Shown in pieces: positions 1-30,980 of a stretch of DNA of 64,000 bases. Under the pieces are notes generated by a model, which saw only the letters and a program-made list of their open reading frames with translations, was not told the DNA's origin and made no database searches. The stretch's first letter is position 1; each line of letters opens with the position of its first letter. The stretch is from Pithys albifrons albifrons (Eukaryota; Chordata; Aves; Passeriformes; Thamnophilidae): positions 5,418,160-5,482,159 of the forward strand of contig NC_092465.1 in NCBI RefSeq assembly GCF_047495875.1, read 5' to 3'. The position numbers and the translations under genes were made by a program.

Positions 1-528
1 TTGTAAGCTTCATCTAGATGAGTGCAACAACATAGAAGTCTATGACAAAACTCTAATTTTACAATTTGACAAGAATATCCCCTTATATGTGAAATAAAAT
101 TGATTAATATTTAGTTATTTTAATTGTAATTATGTATATTTTCTAAAACCATGGTTTCTTGTAAATTTTAACTTAATTATAAGCACTTACATAAAATTAG
201 CTAAAGTGTAAGCCCATTTTTAAAAATGTAGCTTTTTAAACTATACTTGTTCTATGAATATGTTTATGTGTATAGTTACTTTTATTATCAAGTGTAAGGA
301 AAACATAAAAGGAAATTTCTCAGTGTTAAAACACAAATGACCTTTCACTATCATTATATAGTTCAGTTTTGTCAAGTACTTCACTGTAGTTTAAAAATAA
401 GTTTGGAATAGCTCTGCTAAGTTGCAGGCACAAGTTTGCTCCCTATGTTAACCAGAGGAAAACTTTGAATTATGAACCAACTTATTTATGATTTTTTTTC
501 TTAATGCTAACTCTGTGTTTGTAAGCAG
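1..528 (+). other. Intron 3' part, nothing else seen
   Basis: AT-rich sequence with no coding similarity and no recognisable repeat. It ends in a T-rich tract and a CAG acceptor at 526-528. I read it as the end of an LRP1B intron whose 5' part lies outside the window. Confidence 0.75.
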
Positions 529-635
529 CATCTCCAACCTGCTCTTCAAGTGAGTACGTGTGTGCCACTGGTGGCTGCATTTCAGCATCCTTGAAATGCA
601 ACGGAGACTACGACTGTGCTGATGGCTCTGATGAG
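529..635 (+). CDS. LRP1B: LRP1B exon 1 of window: LDL receptor class A repeat
   Basis: This exon encodes most of one ligand-binding LDLa module. It opens with two bases of a split codon, followed by SPTC. Five of the six module cysteines are here, and the sixth is the third residue of the next exon (MDC). The calcium-binding acidic signature CADGSDE closes the exon. The acceptor is CAG at 526-528 and the donor GT at 636-637, leaving the exon in phase 0. The frame also stays open past the donor to a stop near 746, but that part is intronic. Confidence 0.95.
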
Positions 636-1532
636 GTACCTGGCAATAGTTCTCTTGATCCTTTTTCATTCTGGTGTGATTTTTTTAACACTCTCAAATT
701 AATTGAAAAGGCTGATGTGGTTTTCTTGCATCCATTGAACAGTTAGGTAACGTAACCCCTTGACTTTATACTGCATTGTGTGTGTTTGCTTTGTACCCAC
801 CTTTTGGAATAAACAAGTTTGTTCCTCCTAAGTCAAAACATGAGTGTGGTTCTGCAGGAGTTTGCATCAGAGGCTTCTCTGTGCAGGCAGTGTGGGCAAA
901 TTTGTGACCCATATGGCTTCCTCTGTCCTCTGGATTCCTCTAATACAATCCTAGCAGGCATCTCAACCTCCATGGGTCTCCAAACCATGCTCTTCCTACG
1001 TCTTGCACTGTTGTTAATGTATTTTAAAAAATCACCTTCATAAACAACTTCAAGAAAAAGACCCCAAAATAGTTATTTCCCATAAGCACAAAGGTGCCAG
1101 TTATATACAATATAATGTAAATATAATAGCATAATGGGAAGGATGCCTGAGCCAAATGCTGCACAGTTCAGGTGAAGAAAATTCACGGTGGAGGTTTCTA
1201 GCCCTGATCAATGTGAGTATGAGCCAGTTCACACTAACTGGCCTCATGCCCAGGGTTGTCTCTTGTTAGGACAGTTGACTTCAGAGCTGTAAATGTAGCT
1301 ATTGTTTCCATTGCAAATATCAGAAACATAAAAAAGAAGTATCAGAACATATGAAATGTGTGGATACAATTTCACTTGGACTTCGGTAACTATTTAAATT
1401 GCACATATTACATTGGCAGGGACAACTCCATTGTACGAAATATGTAAGGCAATGAAAGTTGTGTTGGGAAATTTTGCCTTCAGTATGTTGTTGTCATTCA
1501 TTAATATGTAGCTCCCATCTGTATTCACATAG
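636..1532 (+). other. Intron 1 (897 bp)
   Basis: GT-AG intron between two LDLa exons. No repeat or reading frame with recognisable similarity was seen. Confidence 0.9.
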
Positions 1533-1709
<177 letters not shown>

Positions 1710-2063
1710 TAACACATATTGCAAGGTACACTGGCCATTCTGAGTGATGAAAGGAAAGCTCTGTGACCTCCTTCAACAAGGGCAGTACAGCAGCTTCACA
1801 AGTGATTGCAGGAAGAAGCAAAACTTAAGTTGTTTATGATTCTCATCTCATTTCTCCTTTGTGTTTCCTTCCCCAGCGATCAAAAGGTTGTGTTGTTACT
1901 GGAAGCATATTCATTTTCATCAGGGAAATCAGTAATAAATCCGGTTATTTTACAGTTTTATGGGTAAAAATAAATTACAAAGCAATGCACAATAAATTAC
2001 AAATCCATGCAATATAATGAACAGTTACTAAATAACTAATCTTAAGACCCCAGTTTATTTTGT

Positions 2064-2640
2064 AGAATCATAGAATGCTTTGGATTGGAAGAGACCTTTA
2101 AATTCATGGAGTTCCAAGCCCCTGGCATGGGCAGGCACCTTCCACTATCCCAGTTTACTCTAAGCCCCATCCAAGCTGGCTTTGGACACTTCCAAGGATG
2201 GGGCAGCCACAGCTTGTCTGGGCAACCTGTGCCAGTGCTTCCCCTTCATTTTTGTGCCTGAATCTGTCCAGGAGCTCCTCCATCTACTCAGTCCTCCTGG
2301 GTTTTTTGCCTGCCTTCCTCTTTGTTGAGGTGCATCACTCCTAAGATTGCAAGAGGTGATCCTTCAGTAGTAACCAGCTTTCTTGAGGCCCTCTTTCCTT
2401 CAGGGCATTATCCCATGGCACTCTACCAAGTGAACTCCTGAAGAGGTCACAGTCTGCTCTGCTGGAGTCCAGGGTAGTGAGCTTACTGTGTGCCCTCCTT
2501 GTTGCCCTAAGGCTCTTGAACTTGCCCAGTTCATGGGCATTGAAGCCTGAGCTTCAGATTCCCCACCAGCCCCTCCCTGTTGGTGAGAGCAAGGTCCTGC
2601 ACAGCTCCTCTGTCACTTGGATAACAAGTGCACCAAACAC
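2064..2640 (-). mobile_element. CR1 LINE fragment, antisense, composite (3' end plus ORF2 internal part)
   Basis: The segment opens with the inverted CR1 3' terminus (AGAATCATAGAAT) and continues with antisense 3'-end sequence to about 2250. From about 2268 to 2640 it matches, as I remember it, antisense sequence between the endonuclease and reverse transcriptase parts of CR1 ORF2 (for example CCAGCTTTCTTGAGGCCCTC). The region between the two parts is missing. This is either one insertion with a large internal deletion or two neighbouring insertions. There is no intact frame. Confidence 0.85.
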
Positions 2641-4628
2641 AGACATACTTACTCAAATGGAAGAAGTTTTTTTCAAAAAGCAAAATTTTACTCAGTATTT
2701 TGTCATCTTCTTGGGTTTTTTTTTTCCAGATTTTTCTTCTTTCATGTTCTTTAAATTGAGTAGTTCCATGTGTTAGTCCAATGTTATGTGTGTAAATTCA
2801 AAAGCATAATGGAGTATAATAAGTGATAATAATCAGATACAAAGCAGAGTAAAATATCCTGTCTTTATTTTGGTCTGCCTATTAAACAATAATTAAGTTC
2901 AAAAGAGAGACCACAAAATTCAGAAAATGGGAGGAATATTCCAGAGATGTTTAGATGCAAGACGACCAATAATAAAGTTTAATAAAACCTTCTAGTCTGT
3001 TTTAAAACTACTTTAAACAGATCTGGACTGTATCTCTTTAAAACCCAATGAAGTGTAAGTAAATAGTAACACGTTTATTTTCTCTGAAGCCACATTATTC
3101 TTTGGATAGCATAATGGCACTTCTGTGAACTGCAAATTGCTTATAATGCAATAAGAACCCTCTTGCCTAGTTGCTTATTGTTATAATACTTTGTATTTAT
3201 GTCACAATTACGATTCTGTTGGAGAAATCTACTTTATAAAGGAATTATGACAGCCCGAGCAATCACATGAAACAAATGCCAGTTTATCTCACTGATAACT
3301 AATTTTTTTCATCTTTGGAAATACAACAAACACAAATAGAGTTTTATTCTACAGCACTGTAAAATAATATCCATAATATTTATCTGTAGCCCACTGTGCA
3401 TATTTAGAAAAATACCTCTCTTCAATCTTATTATACAACTAGAATGATGGTTATATTGTGATTACACACAGAAGTATTTGTATTCATGTCTTTCATCATG
3501 AAGAGTACTTTAATTTTATATATTTTCCTTGGATAATAATGCAGGATATTTCTGTTAATGTTCATAAGTTATATTTGCAATGGGAGTGAATTATATTTGG
3601 TAACACAGTTTAAGAGTTCCCAACATCCTCTCACGCTACAGGTATTTCATGGAAATTAATTTTCTGGATTAAAAAAAAAAAAGTTAAACCATTCTGAACC
3701 TTTATAGCAAAAGCAAGCCTTCTGTTGATGTTAATGGGCTGTGAACAGGGCACTGAATGAATAAGTAAAAAGCCATTGGAGCCTGATCTACTGTTAGAGT
3801 GGGTGTAATGTGTTGAGCTAAGCCACAGCAAGAGTTTGGGCATGAGCATAAAACATTTCATTGTTTCCTCTTCTGCAGGTACACAGCTTTATGTCTTTTA
3901 TGCTCTACCCCTCTCAGGAAACTGAGAGCCAGTTACCATAAAAATGTGTTATATGGGAAATTAATTGCAAGAACTTTTCATAACTTTGTTAATTGGTGGT
4001 GATAAAATTTAGTCATAATTGCAAAACAAATTCCTTCTTATGCTACCCATATTAAAACTGAATCCAGCTTGAACCAATTTTAGAGTTTGAGCACTCCAGC
4101 TTAAAGACTTTCTCTCAGTCTGTGTTCCCTTTGGTTAGATGATTCAGGGTTCACTCAATACTGAGGTTGCATGGAAGAATTTATCCTTGCTGCTTTCTGT
4201 GTTCAGTAAATATCCTAATGAGAAATATTAGAAGTTCCAAAAAGGAAGATACTGTGAGAGGTCCCCTGGTTTTATCTGCTCAGTGCCTGCATCACACTCA
4301 CATGGAACAAGCCTGCACTGACAAGACCTTTCACACATTTGACGGAATTTCTGTCTTCTGGTTTATACCATTCTCTGATGGCACAAATGACTAATGTACC
4401 AGCCAGGCCTTTGCTGGGAGGCAGCAATGGAAGCTCCAAGACAGGTAGTTTAAACATCTGGCTGAATGCAGGGGAACATGTCTAGCTGGTGAGTTGTGGG
4501 TGTCTTTGTAACAAACAGGTAATTCCTACCTAAGAGTCCTGAGAAGGAAGTTTGGTCAAGGAAGAGATTTTTAAACTAGTATTTTTCTCTGTTTCTCCAA
4601 CCCATTAATTTGGGATCTGTACATTTAG

Positions 4629-5799
<1,171 letters not shown>

Positions 5800-5937
5800 A
5801 TAAAATCACATATAAAGTAAGACCATGTAAAAAAGATGAGTTTGCTTGTAATGACAAGAAATGTATTCCGATGGAGCTGCAGTGCGATTGGTTTGATGAC
5901 TGTGGAGATGGTTCAGACGAGCAGGACTGCAAAATGA
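5800..5937 (+). CDS. LRP1B: LRP1B exon 5: last LDLa repeat of the cluster
   Basis: The exon encodes a short linker (DKITYKVR) and a complete LDLa module with the signature [10 protein letters not shown]. It closes the fourth ligand-binding cluster, because the next exon switches to EGF-type sequence. The acceptor TATAG ends at 5799 and the donor GTGAGT begins at 5938. The exon ends with one base of a serine codon. Confidence 0.95.
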
Positions 5938-6425
5938 GTGAGTCTGATTTTGTGATTGTAGAAGGAGAGAGACAATTAACCAAGACATTCATCTGTGCAA
6001 AAAAGTTTTGGTTTTTATTTTTTTTAATAAAGTTATTTTAGTAAGGTTATTTCTTTTAGTTAAAAAAAGGAGGTAATTCTATGCCACAAGAGAAAGGCAA
6101 ATTTTATAGCAATTCAAGCTGTAGTAGTTTTTAAAATAGTTAAAAGTTTTTGATGAAAGTTGAGTATAAGTTGATTGTATTTTGTTTCATATTTGCAAAA
6201 AATTTTCGTATTAAATTCTTGATGTGAAGTGTAGTATCTCAATTGCATGCTGTCAATTTGTGTGCATGTTTAGATAAAAACTGTAATGTCATTTATTTGC
6301 TAAAAATTTACTGATACTCTTTTAAAAGAATGATAAATTTATTTGTTGTTGTTACTTTAGATCTCATTTTTAACAGTTTAAACAAATTTATCAGGGTTTT
6401 TTTTAGACATTTTGTTTATGTTTAG
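5938..6425 (+). other. Intron 5 (488 bp)
   Basis: AT-rich GT-AG intron with T-runs. No repeat family or reading frame of note was found. Confidence 0.9.
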
Positions 6426-6560
6426 GTGTCACAGAATATACATGTGAAGATAATGTGAACCCTTGTGGAGATGATGCATATTGTAATCAGACCAAAACAT
6501 CCCTTTTGTGTCAGTGTAAACCTGGATTTCAGAGAAACAGGAGGAATAGACAATGTGAAG
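6426..6560 (+). CDS. LRP1B: LRP1B exon 6: EGF-like domain
   Basis: The 135-nt exon encodes one EGF-like module starting after VTEY: the cysteines of TCEDN, NPC, YC, CQC and QC form the six-cysteine pattern. It sits between the last LDLa repeat and the calcium-binding EGF, the standard LDLR-family arrangement in front of a YWTD propeller. The acceptor is TTTAG at 6421-6425 and the donor is GT at 6561-6562. The exon ends one base into the aspartate that opens the next module. Confidence 0.95.
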
Positions 6561-7405
6561 GTACAGATATTTTCCATCATTCCTCGCTGTGAAGTATTAA
6601 AACTCAACTGTGTGGTCAGTTTTCTGTGCAGGAGAAGGAGATACATATCACACTTTTTTTTCTGCAGAGTAAAAGCTGCTCCATAGCTATGGGATTAAGG
6701 GGAGAAAAAATATTTAGAGGATGTAGATTCATATATTTTACCTTGAGAGGTTATCAAAGATTTAACATTGGTTGTGAATTTCAAAAGGTTCAAATCACAC
6801 AATTAGAGGAGTTAAGGGATAAATGGGTACAGTAGATTATTTAACTGAGCCCATTGGGGTTGGTGTTTAAATTGGCATATGAGAATATTTTAAGGTGCTT
6901 AAAATAATGAAGATGCATAAAACAAAATTGAAATGCAAATAAACTGATAGAAAGTAAACTTCCTTAGCAAATGTAGTCTGGATATATATGTTTCCATACT
7001 GGTCAGCAAAAAGACATAGTTGTTATAATGAAAGGGTTGATTGAAAAGATAAAAGCAATCTGCCTTCCCAGAGAACAGGTTGTGAATTCACTTTCTTACT
7101 GGTGAGCAATAGTTCAGAGAAGAAGTTCAGACCACTCCAATGGAGCTATCAAGGTTATCATTGTTTGACTCTTAAGAAAATAGTATAAAGAGGAGCTTTT
7201 CCAATAGAGGATAATCGTGTAGTTTGGACTGTACCAGAGACAGGTATGTTGGACATAATTGTAGCAGGGGTTTTTATTCTCAAAGTTTATTTCACGTTCT
7301 AGTAGTGATAGATTGATATAAAGGATGCAGAAATAATATTAAAGAAATCTTGAATAATAGTACTTTTAACTATAGGTCTATAAATTACAATTCTCTTCTT
7401 CATAG
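6561..7405 (+). other. Intron 6 (845 bp)
   Basis: GT-AG intron, AT-rich. I see no repeat or gene in it. Confidence 0.9.
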
Positions 7406-7525
7406 ATATCAATGAGTGTATGGTATTTGGTGCCTGCTCCCAACACTGCAATAATATTAAGGGATCATACAGGTGTGCATGTGAGAAAAATTATAAGGAG
7501 AGGAATAACAGCTGCATAGCAAAAG
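7406..7525 (+). CDS. LRP1B: LRP1B exon 7: calcium-binding EGF-like domain
   Basis: This 120-nt exon encodes a cbEGF module. DINEC at the start matches the D/N-x-D/N-E-C calcium-binding consensus. It is followed by CSQHC, a conserved aromatic in GSYRC, and a closing cysteine in NSCIA. An NNS sequon lies near the end. In the LDLR family this module docks onto the beta-propeller that follows. The acceptor ATAG ends at 7405 and the donor GTAAGG begins at 7526. Confidence 0.95.
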
Positions 7526-14382
<6,857 letters not shown>

Positions 14383-14436
14383 TAACTCACTGTAGATTTC
14401 AATTTCTCATTTTCCAGAGAAAAGAACACCCCCATG

Positions 14437-14512
14437 CCAAAAAACAAAGAAACAGAAAAAAAAAAAACAAACACAAAAAACCCCCAACACAAACCAAACC
14501 AAACCCTAAAAC
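14437..14512 (+). repeat. A/C-rich low-complexity tract
   Basis: About 75 bases made of A-runs and C-runs, with G nearly absent after the first 20 bases. The 3' part is a loose repetition of AAACC units. It is strongly strand-asymmetric. It may be a decayed retroposon tail or simple low-complexity sequence. Confidence 0.8.
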
Positions 14513-15266
14513 TTTTTGCAATATGTGTTCATTCATATGCAGTTACTATTCAGCCTTCTGGTTCTGTTTTCAAATAATACACCTTAAAAAGACTAACTTT
14601 TGTAACAAAGCTTAACATGGTTTAACAAATCAGTACAAAGTACTGTATACAATCAGTTAAAATGTTATTTCTTCAATACTACTGAACAAGCAAAAGCAAT
14701 TAAGGGAACAACAGTTAGTGGTGAGAAACACTTTTTTAAGAATGCATTTGCAATCTCACAGGTTGTTCTGGTTACTTTCCTGAATACACTGCAAATAGTA
14801 CAAAACAAGGCCTAGGTGCTCAAAAAAGCAACAACTTAATTATTTCAGCTAGAACTATTTTGAAGCTTGACAGTACTTGTTGAGATCTTGTGAACTGCAT
14901 TTAAGACTCCATTGGCAGCATAAAAGTAATTTTTACAGCAAAGGAAGTCATAAATTCAGAATGAAATGTGTCTCGTAAATGGTAGTGTCCTGTCTTGAAA
15001 CTGCAGATTATTTTGTTGTGACCCATTTTCTTACCCAATATTTGTTGTTTCTCCAGGCTTAAAATGATAATTTATTATTATTATTGCAAGTTAGGGGTTG
15101 TCCAACTTTGGTAAGCATTTCTGGTGAAATAGGATTCTTTCAAGGGGAGATACCTGAGTATCTAAGCAGCTCAGAAGCTTCCAATATCACAGCAATGTGT
15201 ATGATATTTTAACCTATAGTTAAGTCATGTGCTAAGGTGGGTTTATGGTGGTGTTTATGCAAATTA

Positions 15267-15772
15267 TAGAATAGAATCATAGAACCATAGAATGGATTGG
15301 GTTGGAAAAGACCTCCGAGATCATCAAGTCCAACCCTTGGTCCAACTCCAGTCCATTTACTAGATCATGGCACTCAGTGCCACGTCCAATCTGCATTTAA
15401 AAATCTCCAGGGGTGGTGAATCCACCCCCTCTCTGGGCAGCCCATTCCAGTGCCTGAGCACTCTCTCTGCAAAGAATTATTTCTGCTCTCCAACTTCAAT
15501 TTCCCCTGGCAGAGCTTGAGCCCATCGTGCCCCCTTGTCCTATTGCTGAGTGCCTGGGAGAAGAGACCAACCCCCACCTGGCCAGAACTTCCCTTCAGGC
15601 AGTTCTAGACAGTGCTGAGGTCACCTCTGAGCCTCCTCTTCTCCAGGCTAAACACCCCCAGCTCCCTCAGCCTCTCCCCACAGCACTTGTGCTCCAGTCC
15701 CTTCACCAGCCTTGTTGCTCTTCTCTGGACCTGCTCCAGCACCTCAATATCCTTTCTGAACTGAGGGGCTCA
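15267..15772 (-). mobile_element. CR1 LINE 3' fragment, antisense (about 500 bp)
   Basis: Starts with the inverted CR1 terminus AGAATCATAGAACCATAG. It runs without obvious gaps through the antisense 3' untranslated and terminal ORF2 sequence (CAAGTCCAACC, CTCTCTGGGCAGCCCATTCC, CTCCTCTTCTCCAGGCTAAA), ending near GAACTGAGGGGCTCAA. It is 5'-truncated, as most avian CR1 copies are. The open frames at 15374-15577 and 15527-15811 are CR1 sequence. Confidence 0.93.
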
Positions 15773-16850
15773 ATCCTTAAAGGAAACACTCTATTGACAT
15801 GTTTAGATTAAAATATATCAACTGAAGAAGTTACATATGTGACAGGGAAAGCTTTGTGGAGAGCAAGCACAAGAGTTATAATAATAACATACATAGTCAA
15901 TAATAAATTCAGTAAGAAGCTTCTGATTGTTCAGACTAAAATAAAACAGAATTTTATAATTGTCAGTGTTTACATATTTTTTAACAAACTTCTGTAAGAT
16001 AATGTGAACATGTCAGATACACAATTCACTAGATTTAAACCTAATTGCTGTAATTGTGTTTTTTTTAATCTCATTGTCATGGTTGATTGCAAAGATTATG
16101 TCTTACAGAGCACATCACCACTTCGTGACCGAAAGGGCATTTAACCCCCTTGTTTTGGCCCTCTCTTTTGGATTAGTGAAATTATTAAATTTTGTTGGCA
16201 GTAATAGTATTAATCATACCTGAAAATGCAAGCAGTGGCAAGAAGCAGAACTGCAAGACCTTTTCTTCTTAAATTTTCCATTCTATATTTCATATAGAAA
16301 AGTTTCTTGCAAACATTTGACCAGATCTCTATCACCTTACAAAGATGAACAAAATGAAAATTAAAAAAATCAGCAGAATTACCAAAACATGAGCAGCCTT
16401 TGCAAAAAGAAAATTTCACAAATGCCCTGCCAGAATATTGTGTTTTCTTGTAATTACTGCCTGAAAACACTCCTGTGACACCCCTCTGTGCTTTTTTATT
16501 CCTTTACTTCACAGTAGAAAGTAGATCCTTAAGGGGTCTTTTAATTTTTTTGTCAGATATTTCACACAGATTCATGTCTTTTTAGAGGGAATGCAAAGAA
16601 AGTATTCAAACCTTTAATATTTTCTTCCAAATAAGACTTTACTACTATTGTTCACAGTACTCATAAATTTATTAATGCACATGTCTTTTCTATTTCAAGT
16701 AAGTGGGAGGGAAAGTTTGAGCATTTGGGCTTGACTTCGTAGGATTTCTATGGAAATTACTTGCACAGGAGTGCTATATGTATAAAACAAAAATAAACAC
16801 TTTTCCCCCAGTGTCTTATCTCTGATAGTGTGAAAGATAAATTGACAATG

Positions 16851-16875
16851 TTATTTATTTATTTATTTATTATTT
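16851..16875 (+). repeat. TTTA microsatellite
   Basis: About six slightly imperfect TTTA units in intron 10. Confidence 0.85.
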
Positions 16876-17860
16876 GGTATTTAAATATTCATATTAAAAT
16901 GCAAAGGATAATTTAAAGCTGCAGAGTGGGGGCTGCTTCTCAAACATCCCCCCTTACAGGTACCATGTGTCACACAGAACTGACACTCTGGGATTGTTTT
17001 TGACCAGAAATTATTCTCTTTAGCTGTATCCCTGATACCAGGGTTATTTTTCTTCAATGGAGTTTCAAATGTGAACATATTTCACTGGTTTATGAGTCAG
17101 ACTTTCTCTACTTCCTCTCATCTATTTGTAGCTGATTAATTTATGACCTTAAGAAGAGTATTTTTTGCTGTTATGTATAATTTCTTTTGATGTATTTTTT
17201 CCGACTTACCTACAGATATATAAATAGGAAGAAAAAATACTTTTCCCTATTCTTATTAAAAATACACTGCAACTTCAAAAGCTCAGAATGAAATTATTTT
17301 ATGGTTCAAGTACTTTTTCAGGCTGAATTTTTTGACATGACCTAAAATGGCATAATGATCATTTAATCATCCTCTATGAAACACAGGCTACTTGATTTAA
17401 CTATTTAGTTATTGCTTAGGGGCTGGGTAGTTACAATTTTTTATCTACCTTTTTTTCTCATTTGTGCTGTCAGTCACTCACTCTTGTGCTTTCTTTTCAT
17501 GTATAAGTGAATATGTATGAACATGCCAGTACTGCTGTTTAAGTATTTTAGCACTAGTTCAAATAATCTGATTTTTAAATCTGTGATAATTGCTGCACGT
17601 AAAGTATTGGTGGTAAGAATAAGAACACAGTTATATACCTGTGGAAACAGGATAAATTAGGAAGATTCTGTGAATTCTGAATATCTTGGTTTTAACATGC
17701 AATCACGTTGGTGCTGCTGCTTAGAAGTCTGTTGCCATGATGGATTTCTGTTGGTAAAGCAAGTTAGAGGATTAGAGTCCATGTTTAATTCATCCCTCCC
17801 TGCTGAGGATAATGAGGTGGGAAAGGTACTGACCTCTGCATAGTGAGTTAAAGAAAGTAA

Positions 17861-28052
<10,192 letters not shown>

Positions 28053-30847
28053 TGAGCAGCTCTACCTTATTATTATACCCGCCTTAAATGTTTGAATTTA
28101 TTCCCTGTTTGTTTTCTTCTCTCTAACTTATTTGCTTTGATTCTACTTAAATCTTGTGCAGAACAGCAGAATATGTCACACATATATATACTTTATAATC
28201 AATAATGCTTTTCATTCATGTCTTTGTGAATTAAACTGCATCTTAGAAAAGGGAGCATATAAGTAAGTATTCAGTCTAAAGACTCAGGTGTTGAAGTATA
28301 AAAATGGAATTGTAAAACATAAGGTCCAGACAAACTACATCTGGAATAAGCCCATACATGTTGTTCTCTCTTTATCTCAATTCTCCCTCTAAATTTTTTA
28401 TATACATACACAGAAATACTTTCTTAAATTTGGTGACCTCAGTCTTATAGGAGTTCACCAAATAGGAATTTTACTCATCTGATTCTCAGGAAGACTTGAT
28501 TGATGACAACTCAGATCCTTCATCTTCCTGAAGGAATTTGAAATTGCATCTTTTATCTTCAGGGAGTTTATCCTGTTAAAAAGCAGGCATTTGACATTAG
28601 ATGTCTGTCCCTAACAAATAAGCTTTTGTAGCTTGTATAATGCCATTAGCGTTTGGGCTAAAGAGGGGAAGTGTGATAAGAAGTACTCTAGAATTTAGCA
28701 ATTCTGTGAGAAAGAAGTAGAATTTTATTTCCTGCTTCAAGGAATATTTAAATATTTGATTCAAAGTCAAACAGCTGGAGAAGAGTTTCTGTAGTCTCTT
28801 CTTGTCAGAAGATACCAGCTCCTGAACATGTGAATCTTTTTCTCATGTGTGATGAAGTAACCAACACCCTGATTTCTGAGAGAAAAATACACAAACTTGA
28901 GAAGTTTGTGACTGTTCAGCATAGAGAGAACTTATTGAAATGCAGAATTATGTATCTAAGTCTCTGTGGCAGAGGGGGCTTAGATCATAATGTTTTCCTC
29001 AGCACCTCTCACTAATTAACTCCAGTCGTACGTAGTTTAACCTCACTTGGTGGCTGCTCTGGCACCTCCTCTTACTGAGATGTGGCAAAACTCCAAGTGA
29101 ATGCAAATCTAGTAATCTATTTTTTCAGTTCTAAGTAGTTGAGGGTTAATAATGTTGTTCATAGTTGTATCCATAATAATGACTAAATATTAGAGAATGA
29201 GAATTGCTTGTACTGGAAGTTGATTAATTATACTTTATACTGCTTCTAACAGCTGATGGAACTACTGACACAAATGATAAGTGGTGATTTTTATCACTGT
29301 AGTGATCAATACATGCTAAGTGAGGACTTGCAAGTGAATGGGAGTAAGTCATGGGTGATTCAAATGACGTGCAGAACTTCCTCATCATCTGAAGACAGGA
29401 TGTTTATTCCCACATCTTTACATGTCTAGCATTTAATTGATTCTTTTGTGGGGTTAAAAGGCTTAATAAAATTAATAACTTGGCTCTGGAACTCAGCTCC
29501 ATTCTGAGTCCTGCAGAGCCCCCAGGGCTTTATTTAATCCTTTTCTTTTGGCAGTAGCCATAGGGCTCACTCACCTCCAGCAGTTTGTTTTCCCTCTCCA
29601 GGCAGCAACACTTGCTGTGCTCACACAGCTATGCTATTGCATGGATTCTTTTAATTTATATTTTCCTGCTAAATCCAGCCTCTGAAATCTTTCAAACTTG
29701 CTGAAATAACGAGTGCAGTAGGTTTTGTCACCAGTGGGTAAAGGTGAGATATGAGCAGGTTCTACTGCTAAATTTTTTCCCCATGGCCCAGCTGCTGCAG
29801 CAGGTCTGGGGGTGCAGCATCAGCCTGGTGCTTTGTCCCAGAGGGAGTGATGTGCCTCCCTACAGTGCATCAGGAGAGCCAGCACTGATGTCACCACAGT
29901 CCACATTTCATTGTTCAGGTTTGGGGGGAATCTGAACCCTTAACAGCAGCTCAGGTTTATTGTACCATACATGACCAACATGTGCCTTTGTGAGCTGAGA
30001 CCAGCCCAGAGCTGGCTCTGATGGCTCTGGCCATGCCTGCGGATAGGAGTGTTCTGCTGCTGTGCCGTGTCCCCTTAACAGTTTCATCAATTTTTTAAGA
30101 ATCATATTTCAAGTTAACCAGATGTCTTATCTGCCATTTCCTATTCATGAGGGCAGCCATGCCTTGAAGCCCACACCGTAACTTTCAGGTGCTGGAAAGG
30201 TGGAAAATAGACCATATATCTTTCAAAATCACAGTGACTCCATCCAGTATTCCAGATAAAATGTTCAAGTTGATCTGCATCTCATCTTCCTTTCATGCCT
30301 AGCCCCTGGACCCTGTAAATATTCTATTAAGAAGAAATCTCTATTTCTTATCAGACTGTATTTCTTATCTATATCAGGCCATAAATCGTGTGTTAGGGAG
30401 AAAAACTAGCATGCCAGTGAGATGTCCCTTTATCCCAGTTTGATCTAATCCTTGATATACTGAGGCCATTATGTATTTTAGAGAGAGAAGCTAAACTGGG
30501 CTCCCCAAAGCATTAAAAACTGTAATTAAGTCAACAAATTAAGTGCATGAACTGCAGGGGCTGCACAAGCCTCTTGCAATTGGACTGAGGGTGTGAAATC
30601 CAGCCCAGAGCATCATTCCTGCTCCTTGTCTCAGCTTTCAATGCAGAGTTGATCTGCTGTGTCAGGTTCATATCAGAGTTTTTAGTCTATATGTTGCTTT
30701 ATTCTTGCATGTTCCTACATGTAGGAATAAAAATGGTTTTTATTACCAGGAATTGTTCAGTTTGTCCTTAACAGCTTTAGAACTTCATCATTATATGTGT
30801 CAAGGTTTATAATATTTTGTTGTACCAGGTTGACCTGTCTGCTAGCA

Positions 30848-30980
30848 ATAGGATCATGGAATCACTAAGGTGGGAAAAGACCTCTAAGGTTGAGTCCAAC
30901 CCCTACCCCAGCAGTGACAGGTCCACCACTAAGCCATGTCCCCAACTGACACACCTACACATCTGTTAAATTCCAGTGTT
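30848..30980 (-). mobile_element. CR1 LINE 3' end, antisense, short
   Basis: Begins AGGATCATGGAATCACTAAG and continues with GGGAAAAGACCTCTAAGGTTGAGTCCAACC-type antisense CR1 3' sequence. It is divergent and only about 130 bp long. Confidence 0.82.

Noticed and set aside
2477..2776. 99-codon + strand frame with an apolar start resembling a signal peptide
   Set aside because: Most of it lies in an antisense CR1 ORF2 fragment and reads the wrong strand of that element.
29490..30070. GC-richer patch in intron 14, considered as a solo LTR
   Set aside because: I could not find paired termini, a target-site duplication or a recognisable LTR sequence.
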